64,000 nt of DNA from CATQHQ01 sp965243805 (GTDB lineage Bacteria > Gemmatimonadota > Gemmatimonadetes > Longimicrobiales > Gaopeijiaceae). The notes under the pieces were generated by a model. That model saw nothing but the letters and a program-made list of their open reading frames with translations, was not told where the DNA came from and did no database searches. A program made the translations under genes and the position numbers. Positions 8,465-17,054 of this stretch are shown one piece after another (the stretch's first letter is position 1; every line of letters starts with the position of its first letter). Location of the stretch: assembly GCA_965243805.1 (NCBI GenBank), contig OZ251577.1:682001-746000 (forward strand), given 5' to 3'.

Positions 8465-9640
8465 ATGAATCCCCGCATGAACCCTTATGCCCCCGGAGCG
8501 GGGACGCCGCCGCCGGAGCTGGCCGGTCGCGACCTGTTGCTGGAGAACGCTAGCATCGCGCTGGACCGCGTTCGCGGCGGACTGTCGGCCAAGTGCCTCG
8601 TGATGGTCGGTCTACGGGGTGTCGGGAAGACCGTTCTGCTCAACCGCATCGCGACCGACGCCGAAGGCAGAGGGTTTGCGACAGTCGTGGTGGAGGCCCC
8701 CGAAGGCGGGTCGTTGCCAGCACTGCTAGCGCCGCCCTTGCGAGTGGCCCTGGTGAAGATGAGTCGGCGGGCAGCCGCCGGTGATTGGGCCAAGCGGGCG
8801 CTTCGAGCACTGGCGGGCTTTGCGTCGGCGATGAAGGTCAGGTATCACGACTTGGAGTTCGGCGTGGACCTGGAGACGGAACCCGGAGTTGCCGACAGCG
8901 GCAATCTGGATCACGACCTTCTGGACCTCCTTCGCGTGGTCGGGGAAGCCGCCCGAGAGAACAAGACCGCCTTGGCGCTCTTCGTCGACGAGCTCCAGTA
9001 CCTGGAACGGCCCCAGTTCGGTGCACTGATCACCGCTTTTCATCGGATCGCCCAGATGCAGCTGCCGGTGGCCTTGGCGGGCGCGGGGCTGCCGCAGATC
9101 GTCGCTCGTGCGGGCGAGGTCAGGTCCTACGCGGAGCGGCTGTTCGCTTTTGCCGACATCGGGCCGCTGGAGAACGAGCCCGCCGCTCTCGCCTTGGAAG
9201 CGCCGGCCCGACCCCACGGCGTCTCGTACGAACGAACGGCCGTCGAGGAGATCATTCGGCGCACCCACGGGTACCCGTACTTCCTGCAAGAGTGGGGAAA
9301 GCACTGCTGGGACTCGGCAGAGGTCTCGCCTGTGACAGTGGCCGACGTGAACGCCGCCACGACCGGCGCAGTCGCGGAGCTGGACGCAACCTTCTTTCGG
9401 GTCCGGCTTGAGCGCCTGACGCCGGCGCAGAAGCGTTACCTAAGGGCGATGGCGGAACTGGGTCCCGGCCCCCATCGCTCGGGGGAAGTCGCCGGAGTAC
9501 TCGGCAAACCGGTCACTTCGGTGGGACCGTCCCGCGCCCACCTGATCGAAAAGGGGATGATCTACAGCCCCGCCCACGGCGATACCGCCTTCACGGTTCC
9601 ACTGTTCGACGAGTACCTGCGACGGACGATGCCGCTGTAG
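8465..9640 (+). CDS. AAA ATPase with C-terminal winged-helix-like region
   Basis: 391 residues with the layout of the archaeal-type or Orc1/Cdc6-like ATPase group: Walker A GLRGVGKTV near residues 49-57, Walker B ALFVDELQYLE near 170-180, a sensor-like VALAGAGLPQI strand, then RRTHGYPYFLQEWGKHCWD. The last 80 residues (LTPAQKRYLRAMAELG through AHLIEKGMIYS) look like a winged helix. Related proteins are common, often stand alone and have no settled function. ATG at 8465 is used; an in-frame ATG follows at 8477. A 37-bp dyad upstream suggests its own regulation. PPK1 starts 2 nt after its stop. Confidence 0.8.
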   Translation: MNPRMNPYAPGAGTPPPELAGRDLLLENASIALDRVRGGLSAKCLVMVGLRGVGKTVLLNRIATDAEGRGFATVVVEAPEGGSLPALLAPPLRVALVKMSRRAAAGDWAKRALRALAGFASAMKVRYHDLEFGVDLETEPGVADSGNLDHDLLDLLRVVGEAARENKTALALFVDELQYLERPQFGALITAFHRIAQMQLPVALAGAGLPQIVARAGEVRSYAERLFAFADIGPLENEPAALALEAPARPHGVSYERTAVEEIIRRTHGYPYFLQEWGKHCWDSAEVSPVTVADVNAATTGAVAELDATFFRVRLERLTPAQKRYLRAMAELGPGPHRSGEVAGVLGKPVTSVGPSRAHLIEKGMIYSPAHGDTAFTVPLFDEYLRRTMPL

Positions 9641-9642
9641 TC

Positions 9643-11925
9643 ATGCCGGGACCTAGCACCCCAACCGCCGCCAGAAGGAAGCGTCCGGCCAGTTCGGGCG
9701 CCCGCAACGCCCCTTCCGGGCCCACTGCTGCAACCACCCCTCCCGATCCGACTCCGGTCCCATCACCCGTCGACGACCACGACCTGGACCGCCCCGAGTA
9801 CTACCTGAACCGCGAGCTCACCTGGCTCAACTTCAACTTTCGCGTACTCCACGAGGCCGAAGACCCTCGAACGCCGCTGATGGAGCGAGTCAACTTCCTC
9901 TCCATCGTCGGGTCCAACCTGGACGAGTTCTTCATGAAGCGGATCGGGGGACTGAAACAGCAGGTGGAGGCGGGGATCACCGAGCGCACGGTGGACGGGC
10001 GCACTCCCGCCGAGCAGGTCCACGAGTGCTACCAAGTGGTGCGCGTGCTGGAGGATCGTCAGCGCCGGGCCGCCCGCGACGTCTTTTCGCTGCTCGCCGA
10101 GAACCGCATCCGCATCTTGGAGATCGACGACCTGACGCCGGGCCAGCGCAAGTGGATCAGAAACCATTACGTGCGGAACATCTATCCGCTGGTCACGCCC
10201 CAGGCAACCGATCCGGCGCACCCCTTCCCCTTCATCTCCAACTTGTCGCTCAACCTGCTGGTCGTCCTTTGCCACCCGGCGGACGATACCAGCTCCGTGG
10301 CCCGCGTAAAGGTGCCCGTGGGAACTGGTGTCCCGCCTGTGGGAACTGGTCTCCCGCGCTTCGTCCGGATCGCCGACACCGACGTCTGGGTGCCGCTGGA
10401 GAGCATCATGGCCAACAACCTGGACCTTCTCTTCCCCGGCATGGAGGTGATCTCGTGCGACATGTTCCGCGTCACGCGCAACGCCATCTACGATGTGGAC
10501 GAGGACATGGCCGACGACTTGCTGGAGCTGATCGAAGCGGGGCTTCGGAAGCGACGTCTGGCGCCGATTGTGCGACTGCAGGTCAAGAAGGGCATGGACC
10601 CGGACCGCAAGCGCGTGCTCGCCGGCGAACTGGGGCTCAAATCCCAAGACGTCTTCGAGGGCGACGGTCCGCTGGGGCTGCGGGACCTGGCCGAGTTCCT
10701 CGAGCTGGCCAGACCCGGACTGTCCGATCCGCCTCATCATCCGGCTGAACACCCGGCGCTGCTCAACGACCGTCCGATCTTCCACATCGTCCGGGACGCA
10801 GGGGCGGTTCTCCTGCACCATCCGTACCAAGCGTTCGACACCTCGGTCATGCGTTTCCTGCGGGAGGCGGTCCGCGACCCCAAGGTCAGGGCCGTGAAGA
10901 TGACCTTCTACCGGATGGCCCCCCAGAGCACGATCATCGACTACTTGGTGGAGGCGGCGAGGAACGGGAAGCAGGTGGCGGTGGTGATCGAGCTTCAGGC
11001 CCGTTTCGACGAGGCCGCCAACATCCAGTGGGCCAACGCCCTGGCCGCCCACGGCATTCACGTTACCTACGGCGTACTGGGCCTGAAGACCCACTGCAAG
11101 GTGATCCTGGTGGTGCGCCAGGACCACGACGGCCTCCGCCGCTACGCCCATGTGGGGACGGGCAACTACCACGCCGGGACCGCCCGCTTCTACTGCGACC
11201 ACGGACTTCTGACCTGCGACGAGTCGATCGGCGCCGACCTGACCGAGCTCTTCAACTACCTGACCACCGGCTACCGGCCCAAGCGCCAGTACTGGAAGCT
11301 GCTGCCGGCGCCAAAGCGCCTGCGGCCCGCGCTGATGAAGCGGATCCTGCGCGAGATCGACGCGCACTCGGAGGCCACGCCGGGCAAGCTCCAGTTTCAG
11401 ATGAACGCGCTGGAAGACCCGGAGGTGACCAAGGCGCTGTACACGGCGGCGCGGGCCGGCGTGCAGGTGGACTTGATCGTGCGCGACAGCTGCCGAATCC
11501 GGCCCGGGATCCCCGGGTTGTCGGAGAACATACGCGTGGTCAGCATCGTCGGCCGCTTCCTCCAACACTCGCGGATATACTACTTCCACAACGGGGGCGA
11601 CGAGGAGTACTACATCGGTTCCGCCGACTGCATGAGGCGCAACTTGAGCGCCCGTGTGGAGACGCTGGTTCCCGTGGAGGATCCGGCGTTGCGCTCCGAG
11701 CTTCGCCACGTGCTGGACGTGCAGTTGGGCGACACCCGTTGCGCGTGGGTTATGGGTCCCGACGGCAGCTACGTGCAGCGCGTCCCAGCGGAGGGCGGCG
11801 GCTCGTGCACGTTCAGCGCCCTCATCGACTGGGCGCACGACCGCGAGCGCGACGCCAAGCGGCTGCGGCGACGACGACCAGCAGGCGTGGGAACGATCCG
11901 GGACCGGCAGATGCCGGCCGGGTGA
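9643..11925 (+). CDS. ppk1: Polyphosphate kinase 1
   Basis: A 760-residue enzyme that reversibly polymerises the gamma-phosphate of ATP into inorganic polyphosphate, usually membrane-associated. After a proline/threonine-rich, probably disordered N-terminus of about 45 residues it has all PPK domains: NRELTWLNFNFRVL, SNLDEFFMKRIGGLKQQ, and the phospholipase-D-like catalytic halves. His484 in GLKTHCK is the expected autophosphorylated residue and His503 in YAHVGTGNYH the second catalytic histidine. A 21-bp in-frame duplication near residues 226-239 (VPVGTGVPPVGTG) inserts seven residues in a loop. Length is slightly above the usual 690-740. A PPK2 lies 16 kb downstream. Confidence 0.96.
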   Translation: MPGPSTPTAARRKRPASSGARNAPSGPTAATTPPDPTPVPSPVDDHDLDRPEYYLNRELTWLNFNFRVLHEAEDPRTPLMERVNFLSIVGSNLDEFFMKRIGGLKQQVEAGITERTVDGRTPAEQVHECYQVVRVLEDRQRRAARDVFSLLAENRIRILEIDDLTPGQRKWIRNHYVRNIYPLVTPQATDPAHPFPFISNLSLNLLVVLCHPADDTSSVARVKVPVGTGVPPVGTGLPRFVRIADTDVWVPLESIMANNLDLLFPGMEVISCDMFRVTRNAIYDVDEDMADDLLELIEAGLRKRRLAPIVRLQVKKGMDPDRKRVLAGELGLKSQDVFEGDGPLGLRDLAEFLELARPGLSDPPHHPAEHPALLNDRPIFHIVRDAGAVLLHHPYQAFDTSVMRFLREAVRDPKVRAVKMTFYRMAPQSTIIDYLVEAARNGKQVAVVIELQARFDEAANIQWANALAAHGIHVTYGVLGLKTHCKVILVVRQDHDGLRRYAHVGTGNYHAGTARFYCDHGLLTCDESIGADLTELFNYLTTGYRPKRQYWKLLPAPKRLRPALMKRILREIDAHSEATPGKLQFQMNALEDPEVTKALYTAARAGVQVDLIVRDSCRIRPGIPGLSENIRVVSIVGRFLQHSRIYYFHNGGDEEYYIGSADCMRRNLSARVETLVPVEDPALRSELRHVLDVQLGDTRCAWVMGPDGSYVQRVPAEGGGSCTFSALIDWAHDRERDAKRLRRRRPAGVGTIRDRQMPAG
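10318..10359. repeat. 21-bp tandem duplication inside ppk1
   Basis: GTGGGAACTGGTNTCCCGC is repeated head to tail with a 21-bp period and adds seven residues in frame. It is one of the few duplications here that lie inside a gene rather than at its end. Confidence 0.9.
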
Positions 11926-11953
11926 GCGGCGGCTCTGAGCGACGACGGCTCCC

Positions 11954-11995
11954 GGATCAGCGCTTCTGGATCAGTGCTTTTGGATCAGTGCTTTT
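11954..11995. repeat. 14-bp tandem repeat (3 copies) duplicating a stop codon
   Basis: Three units GGATCAGYGCTTYT in a row. The third contains the TGA stop (minus strand, 11985-11987) of the methyltransferase gene; the others repeat its last codons beyond the stop. Confidence 0.95.
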
Positions 11996-12719
11996 GGACG
12001 TAGTACAGCCGCGTCATGAGCCCATGATCCGCTATTTCGTCCTGGTGCTCTGCAACGAAGGCGTCCACAGCCAGCTTGCTGCCCTTGAAGTGGAAGTAAG
12101 GGTCGGAGGGCTCGGCGTAGTCGTCAAACGCGACAATGCCCCCGGACGGCATCGCGGCCCAGACAGTCTCTGCGCAGAATCTCATGCTTTCTTCCAAGTC
12201 GCAGTCGATGAATGCCATCGCCACTTGCTCTGCTTCGGCGACCAACGGCCGCAGAGTGTCCTGGAAGTAGCCTTGGACTGGACGAATCTCGTCGGCAAGG
12301 TTCAGCTTGCGCAACTTTGCGACAACATATTCGAAGCTTACGGTCGTAAAGATGTTGTCGGGGACGATCGTAAGTCCCCGGCCCCGCTCGCGCGCCAATT
12401 CGTCCTTCTGGAACCCTGTCCAGCTGTCCAAGGCGAACAGTTGACGGGAGCGGCCTTGCTTCTGTAAGTGTTTTGTCAACAAGATCACAGAACCGGCATA
12501 AGCCGATCCGCACTCAAAGATCGCGCCGGGCACCGCTGCGACACGGTCGGCCAGCGCGCATAACTCCCGCACGCCAGCGCTCGTAAGGCTGGACTCGTAG
12601 CGAATCGACGGCAATCGGTACAAGAAGGGAAACTGCAGCATCAAGCGACGCTTGTAAGGTCGCAACCAGCGGCGGACCCGCGTCGCAGTGCCGTCGCGGT
12701 TGATCTTGGCCGTAGGCAT
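11985..12719 (-). CDS. TylF/MycF-like class I methyltransferase, copy 1
   Basis: 244 residues from an ATG at 12719 preceded by AGGAG at 8-9 nt; a GTG at 12728 is possible. It is a Rossmann-type SAM-dependent methyltransferase of the TylF (macrocin O-methyltransferase) group: AIFECGSAYAGSVILL (SAM-binding strand), LFALDSWTGFQKDE, FIDCDLEESMRF (acidic, metal or catalytic region) and GGIVAFDDYAEP. Family members methylate sugars or other hydroxyls in natural-product or surface-glycan synthesis; the substrate here is unknown. It is a tandem copy of the gene immediately upstream, with roughly nine residues in ten identical, and differs by an N-terminal extension of about 25 residues and a five-residue insertion near the DDYAEP motif. 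Confidence 0.85.
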   Translation of the reverse strand: MPTAKINRDGTATRVRRWLRPYKRRLMLQFPFLYRLPSIRYESSLTSAGVRELCALADRVAAVPGAIFECGSAYAGSVILLTKHLQKQGRSRQLFALDSWTGFQKDELARERGRGLTIVPDNIFTTVSFEYVVAKLRKLNLADEIRPVQGYFQDTLRPLVAEAEQVAMAFIDCDLEESMRFCAETVWAAMPSGGIVAFDDYAEPSDPYFHFKGSKLAVDAFVAEHQDEIADHGLMTRLYYVQKH

Positions 12720-13385
12720 CTTCAGCACTCCTGGATCAGCGCTTCTGGACGTAGTACAGCCGCGTCATGAGCCCATGATCCACTATTTCTTCCTGGTGCT
12801 CAGCAACGAAGGCGTCCACGGCCAGCTTGCAGCCCTTGAAGTAAGGCTCGGCGTAGTCGTCGAACGCGACAATGCCTCCGGACGGCACGGCGGCCCAGAC
12901 AGTCTCTGCGCAGAATCTCATGCTTTCTTCCAAGTCGCAGTCGATGAATGCCATCGTCACTTGCTCTGCTTCGGCGACCAACGGCCGCAATGTATCCTGG
13001 AAGTAGCCTTGGACTGGACGAATCCTGTCGGCAAGGTTCAGCTTGCGCAACTTTGCGACAACATATTCGAAGCTTGTGGTCGCAAAGGTGTTAGGGGGAG
13101 CGACCGTAAGTCCCCGACCCCGCTCGCGCGCCAATTCGTCCCTCTGGAACCCTGTCCAGCTGTCCAAGGCGAACAGTTGACGGGAGCGACCCTGCTTCTG
13201 CAAGTGTTTTGTCAACAAGATCGCAGAACCGGCATGAGCCGATCCGCATTCAAAGATCGCGCCGGGCACCGCTGCGACACGGTCGGCCAGCGCGCACAAC
13301 TCGCGCACGCCAGCCCTCGTAAGGCTGGACTCGTAGCGAATCGACGGCAATCGGTACAAGAAGGGAAACTGCAGCATCAAGCGAC
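11985..13385. repeat. Tandem gene duplication, about 750-bp period
   Basis: The block 11985-12660 recurs at 12736-13385. The period is 751 bp at the downstream end and about 735 bp at the other, the difference coming from small deletions in copy 2. Confidence 0.95.
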
Positions 13386-13395
13386 GGCTGGTCAT
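12736..13395 (-). CDS. TylF/MycF-like class I methyltransferase, copy 2
   Basis: 219 residues, start ATG at 13395 behind GGGGG. It is nearly the same protein as copy 1 but begins directly at RRLMLQFPFLYRL, without the basic N-terminal extension. It keeps the SAM motif AIFECGSAHAGSAILL and the FIDCDLEES acidic motif, and lacks five residues between DDYAEP and YFKG. Most substitutions cluster in one loop (GLTVAPPNTFATTS against GLTIVPDNIFTTVS in copy 1), where substrate specificity could diverge. The two genes are co-directional, 16 nt apart, and probably cotranscribed. They are visibly less GC-rich than their neighbours, which suggests acquisition. Confidence 0.85.
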   Translation of the reverse strand: MTSRRLMLQFPFLYRLPSIRYESSLTRAGVRELCALADRVAAVPGAIFECGSAHAGSAILLTKHLQKQGRSRQLFALDSWTGFQRDELARERGRGLTVAPPNTFATTSFEYVVAKLRKLNLADRIRPVQGYFQDTLRPLVAEAEQVTMAFIDCDLEESMRFCAETVWAAVPSGGIVAFDDYAEPYFKGCKLAVDAFVAEHQEEIVDHGLMTRLYYVQKR

Positions 13396-13417
13396 GGCAT
13401 AGACCCCCTGGTCATGG
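13388..13417. repeat. 10-bp repeat (20-bp period) duplicating a start codon
   Basis: CTGGTCATGG occurs at 13388-13397 and 13408-13417. The first copy contains the start ATG (minus strand) of methyltransferase copy 2. Confidence 0.85.
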
Positions 13418-13434
13418 TGCAGGCGCAGGCCCCC

Positions 13435-15507
13435 TCAGCTTACCGGTCTGCTCTTGGGCACCAGCCTCGCCGACCACAGGCCCGAGTTGGTGTCCGAGAA
13501 GAAGACGCGGCCCTTGAAGGGCATGGCGCTCCACGTCATCGGTGAGTTGGGGATGTAGCCTGCAGGGTCGTAGGGCTTGAAGACCGCGATCTCGCGGCCT
13601 TGCGTGTACAAGTTGCCCATCAGCTCGCCGGACACGTCAACCACGCGCAGGCCCCCTTCGTAGTACGCTTGGTAGAGCACGTCGTCCTCCACCCAGATGT
13701 TGTGCGTTCCGTACTCGGGAACCTCGTAGCGCGCCACCATCTCCGGGGCCTCGGGGTCCGAGAAGTCGATGATCTGGATGTAGCCCTGGGTCGCGAGTGG
13801 GACGCCGTTCATGCCTGTCTCGGGGTCGTAGGGGACTTGGTACGACCCGCGGCCTGCGCCCGGTCCCTCCCAAGCCAAGCCGCGCCTGTTCATGATCTCG
13901 TCGCCGACGAAGACATAGTGCTTGCCGGTGGACTCGGAGACGTAGGGAAATACGGCGTGGGTGCCGCCTGTGGGCAACGGGTAACTGCTCACGAACACCG
14001 GGTTCTCCAGCGAACCACCCCAGCGTCCGTCGCCCACGTCCACGACCACCAGGCCGTTCTCCCACTCCGCTGAGTACGCCAAGCCGTCCATCACCCACAC
14101 GTCGTGCAAGCGGCTGTCCGGATGGTTGTACTCGCCGACGTAGCGGGGCTGGTAGATGTCGGTCACGTCCAGGATCACGTACTTGTCGCCGTTGGCCAGT
14201 GCGAAGACGTGGTTTTCGGTGGGGAAGGCGTTGTGGACGCCGCCGGTCAGGCCGTAGTCCGTGACCTCCGAGGCGATCTTGGGATGGGCCGGGTCGGCCA
14301 GGTCCAGGATCACGACGCCGTTCCGCCTGTTGGACGCCCCCTCTCGGGTCATGGTGGCGTAGCGGGCGTCGGGAGAGACTTTCATGTCGTTCACCGAGCG
14401 CGCGTCCACCTGGATCGAATCCGTCTTGACGATGGCGCCCGGATCGGTCACGTCCCAAACGAAGCCGTAGCCGTCGGAACGCTTGGCGCCGGTCAGGGCG
14501 TAGTCCCGGCCGTCCCGTCCCTCGAAAACCCAGAAGTCGGTGGTGCGGACTCGCTGCTCACGCCCCTGCCCCTGGATTTCCAGCTTCTGGATCACGTCCC
14601 GAGCGACCACCCGGAAGGAACGCCGGGCCGAGAGGGGGCCAGCGTCGGCGACCACCGTGTACACGCCGGGCACGTCGGCTACGAAGCGGCCGTCGACCAT
14701 CTGCGCGGGCGCAGGCGGTGCCACGACGCCTTCGGGGGACTCGTATGCGTGGGACCATTGGACCGGCGCCTGTGGGACCTGGTTCCCGGCACCGTCCCGA
14801 AGCACGGCGCGGAACTGGGCCACGTCCCCGGTGCGCAGTCGGGGCGATCCGCCTTCGATCTCCAGCGTCTCGCCCTCGAACAGCTCGGCTTCGAGCGCCA
14901 GCGACCCTTCCACGCCTTCGACGACGGCTGTGACCATGGCTTGGCCCGGAGCCCGTGCCGTCGCGCGTCCAAAGCGGTCCACCGAGACCACCTCCGGCGT
15001 TGTGCTGCGCCACTCCACCGACGGCTCCGGCCGGGCGCTCCCGTCGGCGTGCTCGGCTACGGCGCGCAACCGCAAGGTGGTGCCTACCAGCAGCCTGGCC
15101 TCCGACGTCGGGGCCACCACCACCTGCGCGACCTCCGGCCAGTCGATCTCGACGGGCACTTCCAGCACCACAGGGGGCTGTCCCGCCTGGGCGTAGGTGG
15201 CCACCAGCGCGTACTCGCCAGCCGCCAGCGCGGTTACCACGCCTTGGCGCACGCGGACGGCCGAGCGGGGGCCCACCAGTCGCACCGCCGCCTCTTCCAA
15301 CCGCTCTCCCGAGCGCGTCACCGCCGCCACCGTCACCCGCGCTTCGTCGCCCACGCGCATGACCAGCGCCGGCGGGTCGGCCTCCAGCCGAACGACGGGG
15401 TCGGCTTCCTGGGCCGGAGTGGCGGCAGCGGACGCACCAAGATGCGACAGTACTGCCACGAGAACGTGCACGCTGTACCTACTCACCGTTCGCTTCTCCA
15501 TTTCCAT
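13435..15507 (-). CDS. Exported protein with Ig-like domains and LVIVD repeats
   Basis: About 690 residues. The start lies in a threefold duplicated segment; ATG at 15507 is chosen, and ATG 15501 or a GTG just downstream are alternatives. A hydrophobic signal (residues 12-30, ending AAATPAQ) precedes bacterial Ig-like Big_2-type domains (about 35-300, VRLEADPPALVMRVGDEARV; VSVDRFGRATARAPGQA). The C-terminal half (310-690) is a propeller of LVIVD-type repeats such as YVILDVTDIYQPRYVGEY and IQIIDFSDPEAPEMVARYEV. LVIVD proteins are extracellular beta-propellers of unknown ligand. A shortened, decayed copy of the Ig-like part lies at 16750-16893, beyond the neighbouring ATPase gene. Confidence 0.82.
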   Translation of the reverse strand: MEMEKRTVSRYSVHVLVAVLSHLGASAAATPAQEADPVVRLEADPPALVMRVGDEARVTVAAVTRSGERLEEAAVRLVGPRSAVRVRQGVVTALAAGEYALVATYAQAGQPPVVLEVPVEIDWPEVAQVVVAPTSEARLLVGTTLRLRAVAEHADGSARPEPSVEWRSTTPEVVSVDRFGRATARAPGQAMVTAVVEGVEGSLALEAELFEGETLEIEGGSPRLRTGDVAQFRAVLRDGAGNQVPQAPVQWSHAYESPEGVVAPPAPAQMVDGRFVADVPGVYTVVADAGPLSARRSFRVVARDVIQKLEIQGQGREQRVRTTDFWVFEGRDGRDYALTGAKRSDGYGFVWDVTDPGAIVKTDSIQVDARSVNDMKVSPDARYATMTREGASNRRNGVVILDLADPAHPKIASEVTDYGLTGGVHNAFPTENHVFALANGDKYVILDVTDIYQPRYVGEYNHPDSRLHDVWVMDGLAYSAEWENGLVVVDVGDGRWGGSLENPVFVSSYPLPTGGTHAVFPYVSESTGKHYVFVGDEIMNRRGLAWEGPGAGRGSYQVPYDPETGMNGVPLATQGYIQIIDFSDPEAPEMVARYEVPEYGTHNIWVEDDVLYQAYYEGGLRVVDVSGELMGNLYTQGREIAVFKPYDPAGYIPNSPMTWSAMPFKGRVFFSDTNSGLWSARLVPKSRPVS

Positions 15508-15560
15508 GACCGGGGGGCGACTACTTCCATGACGGGGGGCGACTACTTCCATGACCGGGG
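15502..15560. repeat. 22/23-bp repeat (3 copies) duplicating a start codon
   Basis: Units beginning TTCCATGAC start at 15502, 15525 and 15547. On the minus strand each holds ATGGAA, so the region offers repeated start codons in different frames for the LVIVD gene. Confidence 0.93.
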
Positions 15561-15569
15561 CGACTGCAA

Positions 15570-16745
15570 CTATCCGTCGGGTTGCTCAACACGGCGAACA
15601 TGGCGACCATCGGCCCGGTCGTCAAGTTGATCCAGGTTGGCCGCTTCCTCCTTCTCCAAGCGCTTGAACGTCGTTTGCCCGTCGGCCTTGTCGCATGCAA
15701 CCACGAAGTGAGGAACCTCCGCCAGGGCCTCGACCAGCGCGTCCGAATGTGTGGCGACCACCAACTGGCACCGACGAGAGGCGCTGCGCAACAACCGTGC
15801 CAACACCGGCAGCGAGTCGGAGTGAAGGCCCAGCTCCGGCTCTTCCAGACAAACGAGCGGGGGCGGTGCCGGGTCGCACAAGATGGCGAGGAGACTCAGA
15901 TACCGGAGAGTGCCGTCCGACAACCGAGTGGCCGGGACCGTGATGTTTCCCTCCTGCAGAAAGAGCTGGACGGCGCCGTACCGAATGTGGACGTGAAAGT
16001 CGGATATTCCATCGTAAAGCTCTTGCAACGCACGCAATATCGTTTGCTTGGTGGCGTAGTCCAGCGTCAGGCGGTTCAAGACGAGCCCAAGGTTGCTGGC
16101 GTCCTCGAGGAGGAAGTCGTTCGGCAGGTCGGGCCGTTGCGGCAACCGGGGCGGGGTCGCACGGCCGAGCGTCCATGCCCGGTACAGTCGCATCTCGGCA
16201 AACTGCCTTCCCATGTAGGTGATCTCTGGATAGCGGTTGGGGTCCTTCCTCTGGGCGAGCACAGACTGGTTCGGATCAATGTCTTCGGGCCGCAGAGCAT
16301 GACTCCGCCGGACATCGTCCGCGTCTCGGTAGTCCAGCGTGCCCCGTCCGCCACGGGCACTGAAGTAGGTGTACGGTCGGTGCATGTTCGGGTAGGGCCG
16401 CTCGTCCTCCAGCGTCTCTCGCAAGAGCTGGAAGCGGCCGCTTCTTGCCCCGAACTCCAGGCCGTACCGAAGGGGTTGCTTGCCTCCTGGGTTGGCCACC
16501 ACGACTTCGACGCGGGCTGACGAGCGGCGCGGCCTTCCTTTCCACAACCAGTCCCCGACCCCACCGCCTTCTTGAATGGGGACGCGAATGTCAGTAGGTG
16601 CGGCGCGCAACAGCGCCATGGCCTCGATGAAGTTGGACTTGCCGCACCCGTTGGGTCCGACGAGCACGTTCAGCGGCTTCATCTGCAAGGTCGTCGACGA
16701 CCCGAACGAGAGAATGTTCTGGAGGGTGACTTCCCTAATGAACAT
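15570..16745 (-). CDS. SMC/RecF-like AAA ATPase (AAA_21 type), orphan
   Basis: 391 residues from ATG 16745 (MFIREVTLQNILSFG). An ABC/SMC-type ATPase without a coiled coil: Walker A VGPNGCGKSNF near residues 30-40, ABC signature LSDGTLRYLSL, Walker B LVCLEEPELGLH, then the switch VVATHSDALVEAL. This is the OLD-like ATPase pattern, but no TOPRIM nuclease domain is fused and no TOPRIM or HNH partner lies next to it. Related stand-alone ATPases occur in defence and repair loci and in genomes without a known role. It sits between the LVIVD gene and a decayed copy of part of that gene, which suggests local rearrangement. Confidence 0.85.
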   Translation of the reverse strand: MFIREVTLQNILSFGSSTTLQMKPLNVLVGPNGCGKSNFIEAMALLRAAPTDIRVPIQEGGGVGDWLWKGRPRRSSARVEVVVANPGGKQPLRYGLEFGARSGRFQLLRETLEDERPYPNMHRPYTYFSARGGRGTLDYRDADDVRRSHALRPEDIDPNQSVLAQRKDPNRYPEITYMGRQFAEMRLYRAWTLGRATPPRLPQRPDLPNDFLLEDASNLGLVLNRLTLDYATKQTILRALQELYDGISDFHVHIRYGAVQLFLQEGNITVPATRLSDGTLRYLSLLAILCDPAPPPLVCLEEPELGLHSDSLPVLARLLRSASRRCQLVVATHSDALVEALAEVPHFVVACDKADGQTTFKRLEKEEAANLDQLDDRADGRHVRRVEQPDG

Positions 16746-16749
16746 GTCG

Positions 16750-16893
16750 CGAGACGCCCCGAGCGACCATCGGAAACGAACGCCGGGCCGAATATGCGCG
16801 GGACCACTGGGCCCGTGCCCGCGGAATCTCGTTTTCTGCACCGGCCTGGAGCATCAGCGACGCCTCCACGCCTTCGACGACGGCCGCCGTCAC
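16750..16893 (-). pseudogene. Decayed fragment of the Ig-like/LVIVD gene
   Basis: Minus-strand translation gives three pieces that match the 13435-15507 protein in order but with the stretches between deleted: VTAAVVEGVEASLMLQ (VTAVVEGVEGSLALEA in the full gene), ENEIPRARAQWSRAY (GNQVPQAPVQWSHAY) and SARRSFPMVARGV (SARRSFRVVARDV). DNA similarity is also visible, for example ACGCCGGGCCGA. It has no plausible start and is best read as an internally deleted remnant. The remaining bases up to the aldolase start at 17055 hold no gene that I can support. Confidence 0.75.
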
Positions 16894-17054
16894 CTGTTCC
16901 TCGTCGCTCACGGCCGTCAAGCCCGTCTTCGCCCACTTCGTCATGTTCTTCGACGCCTTCCGTTGCGCACCTTCTTCCCATTCGTCATTGTAGGACCTTC
17001 CAACGTAAGGTACCCACCCCCTCGCCGACAGCCGCCACGACTCGAGATCCCCCC

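Noticed and set aside
9763..11838. A 691-residue minus-strand frame opposite ppk1
   Set aside because: Shadow of the conserved ppk1 gene; no domains and no ribosome-binding site.
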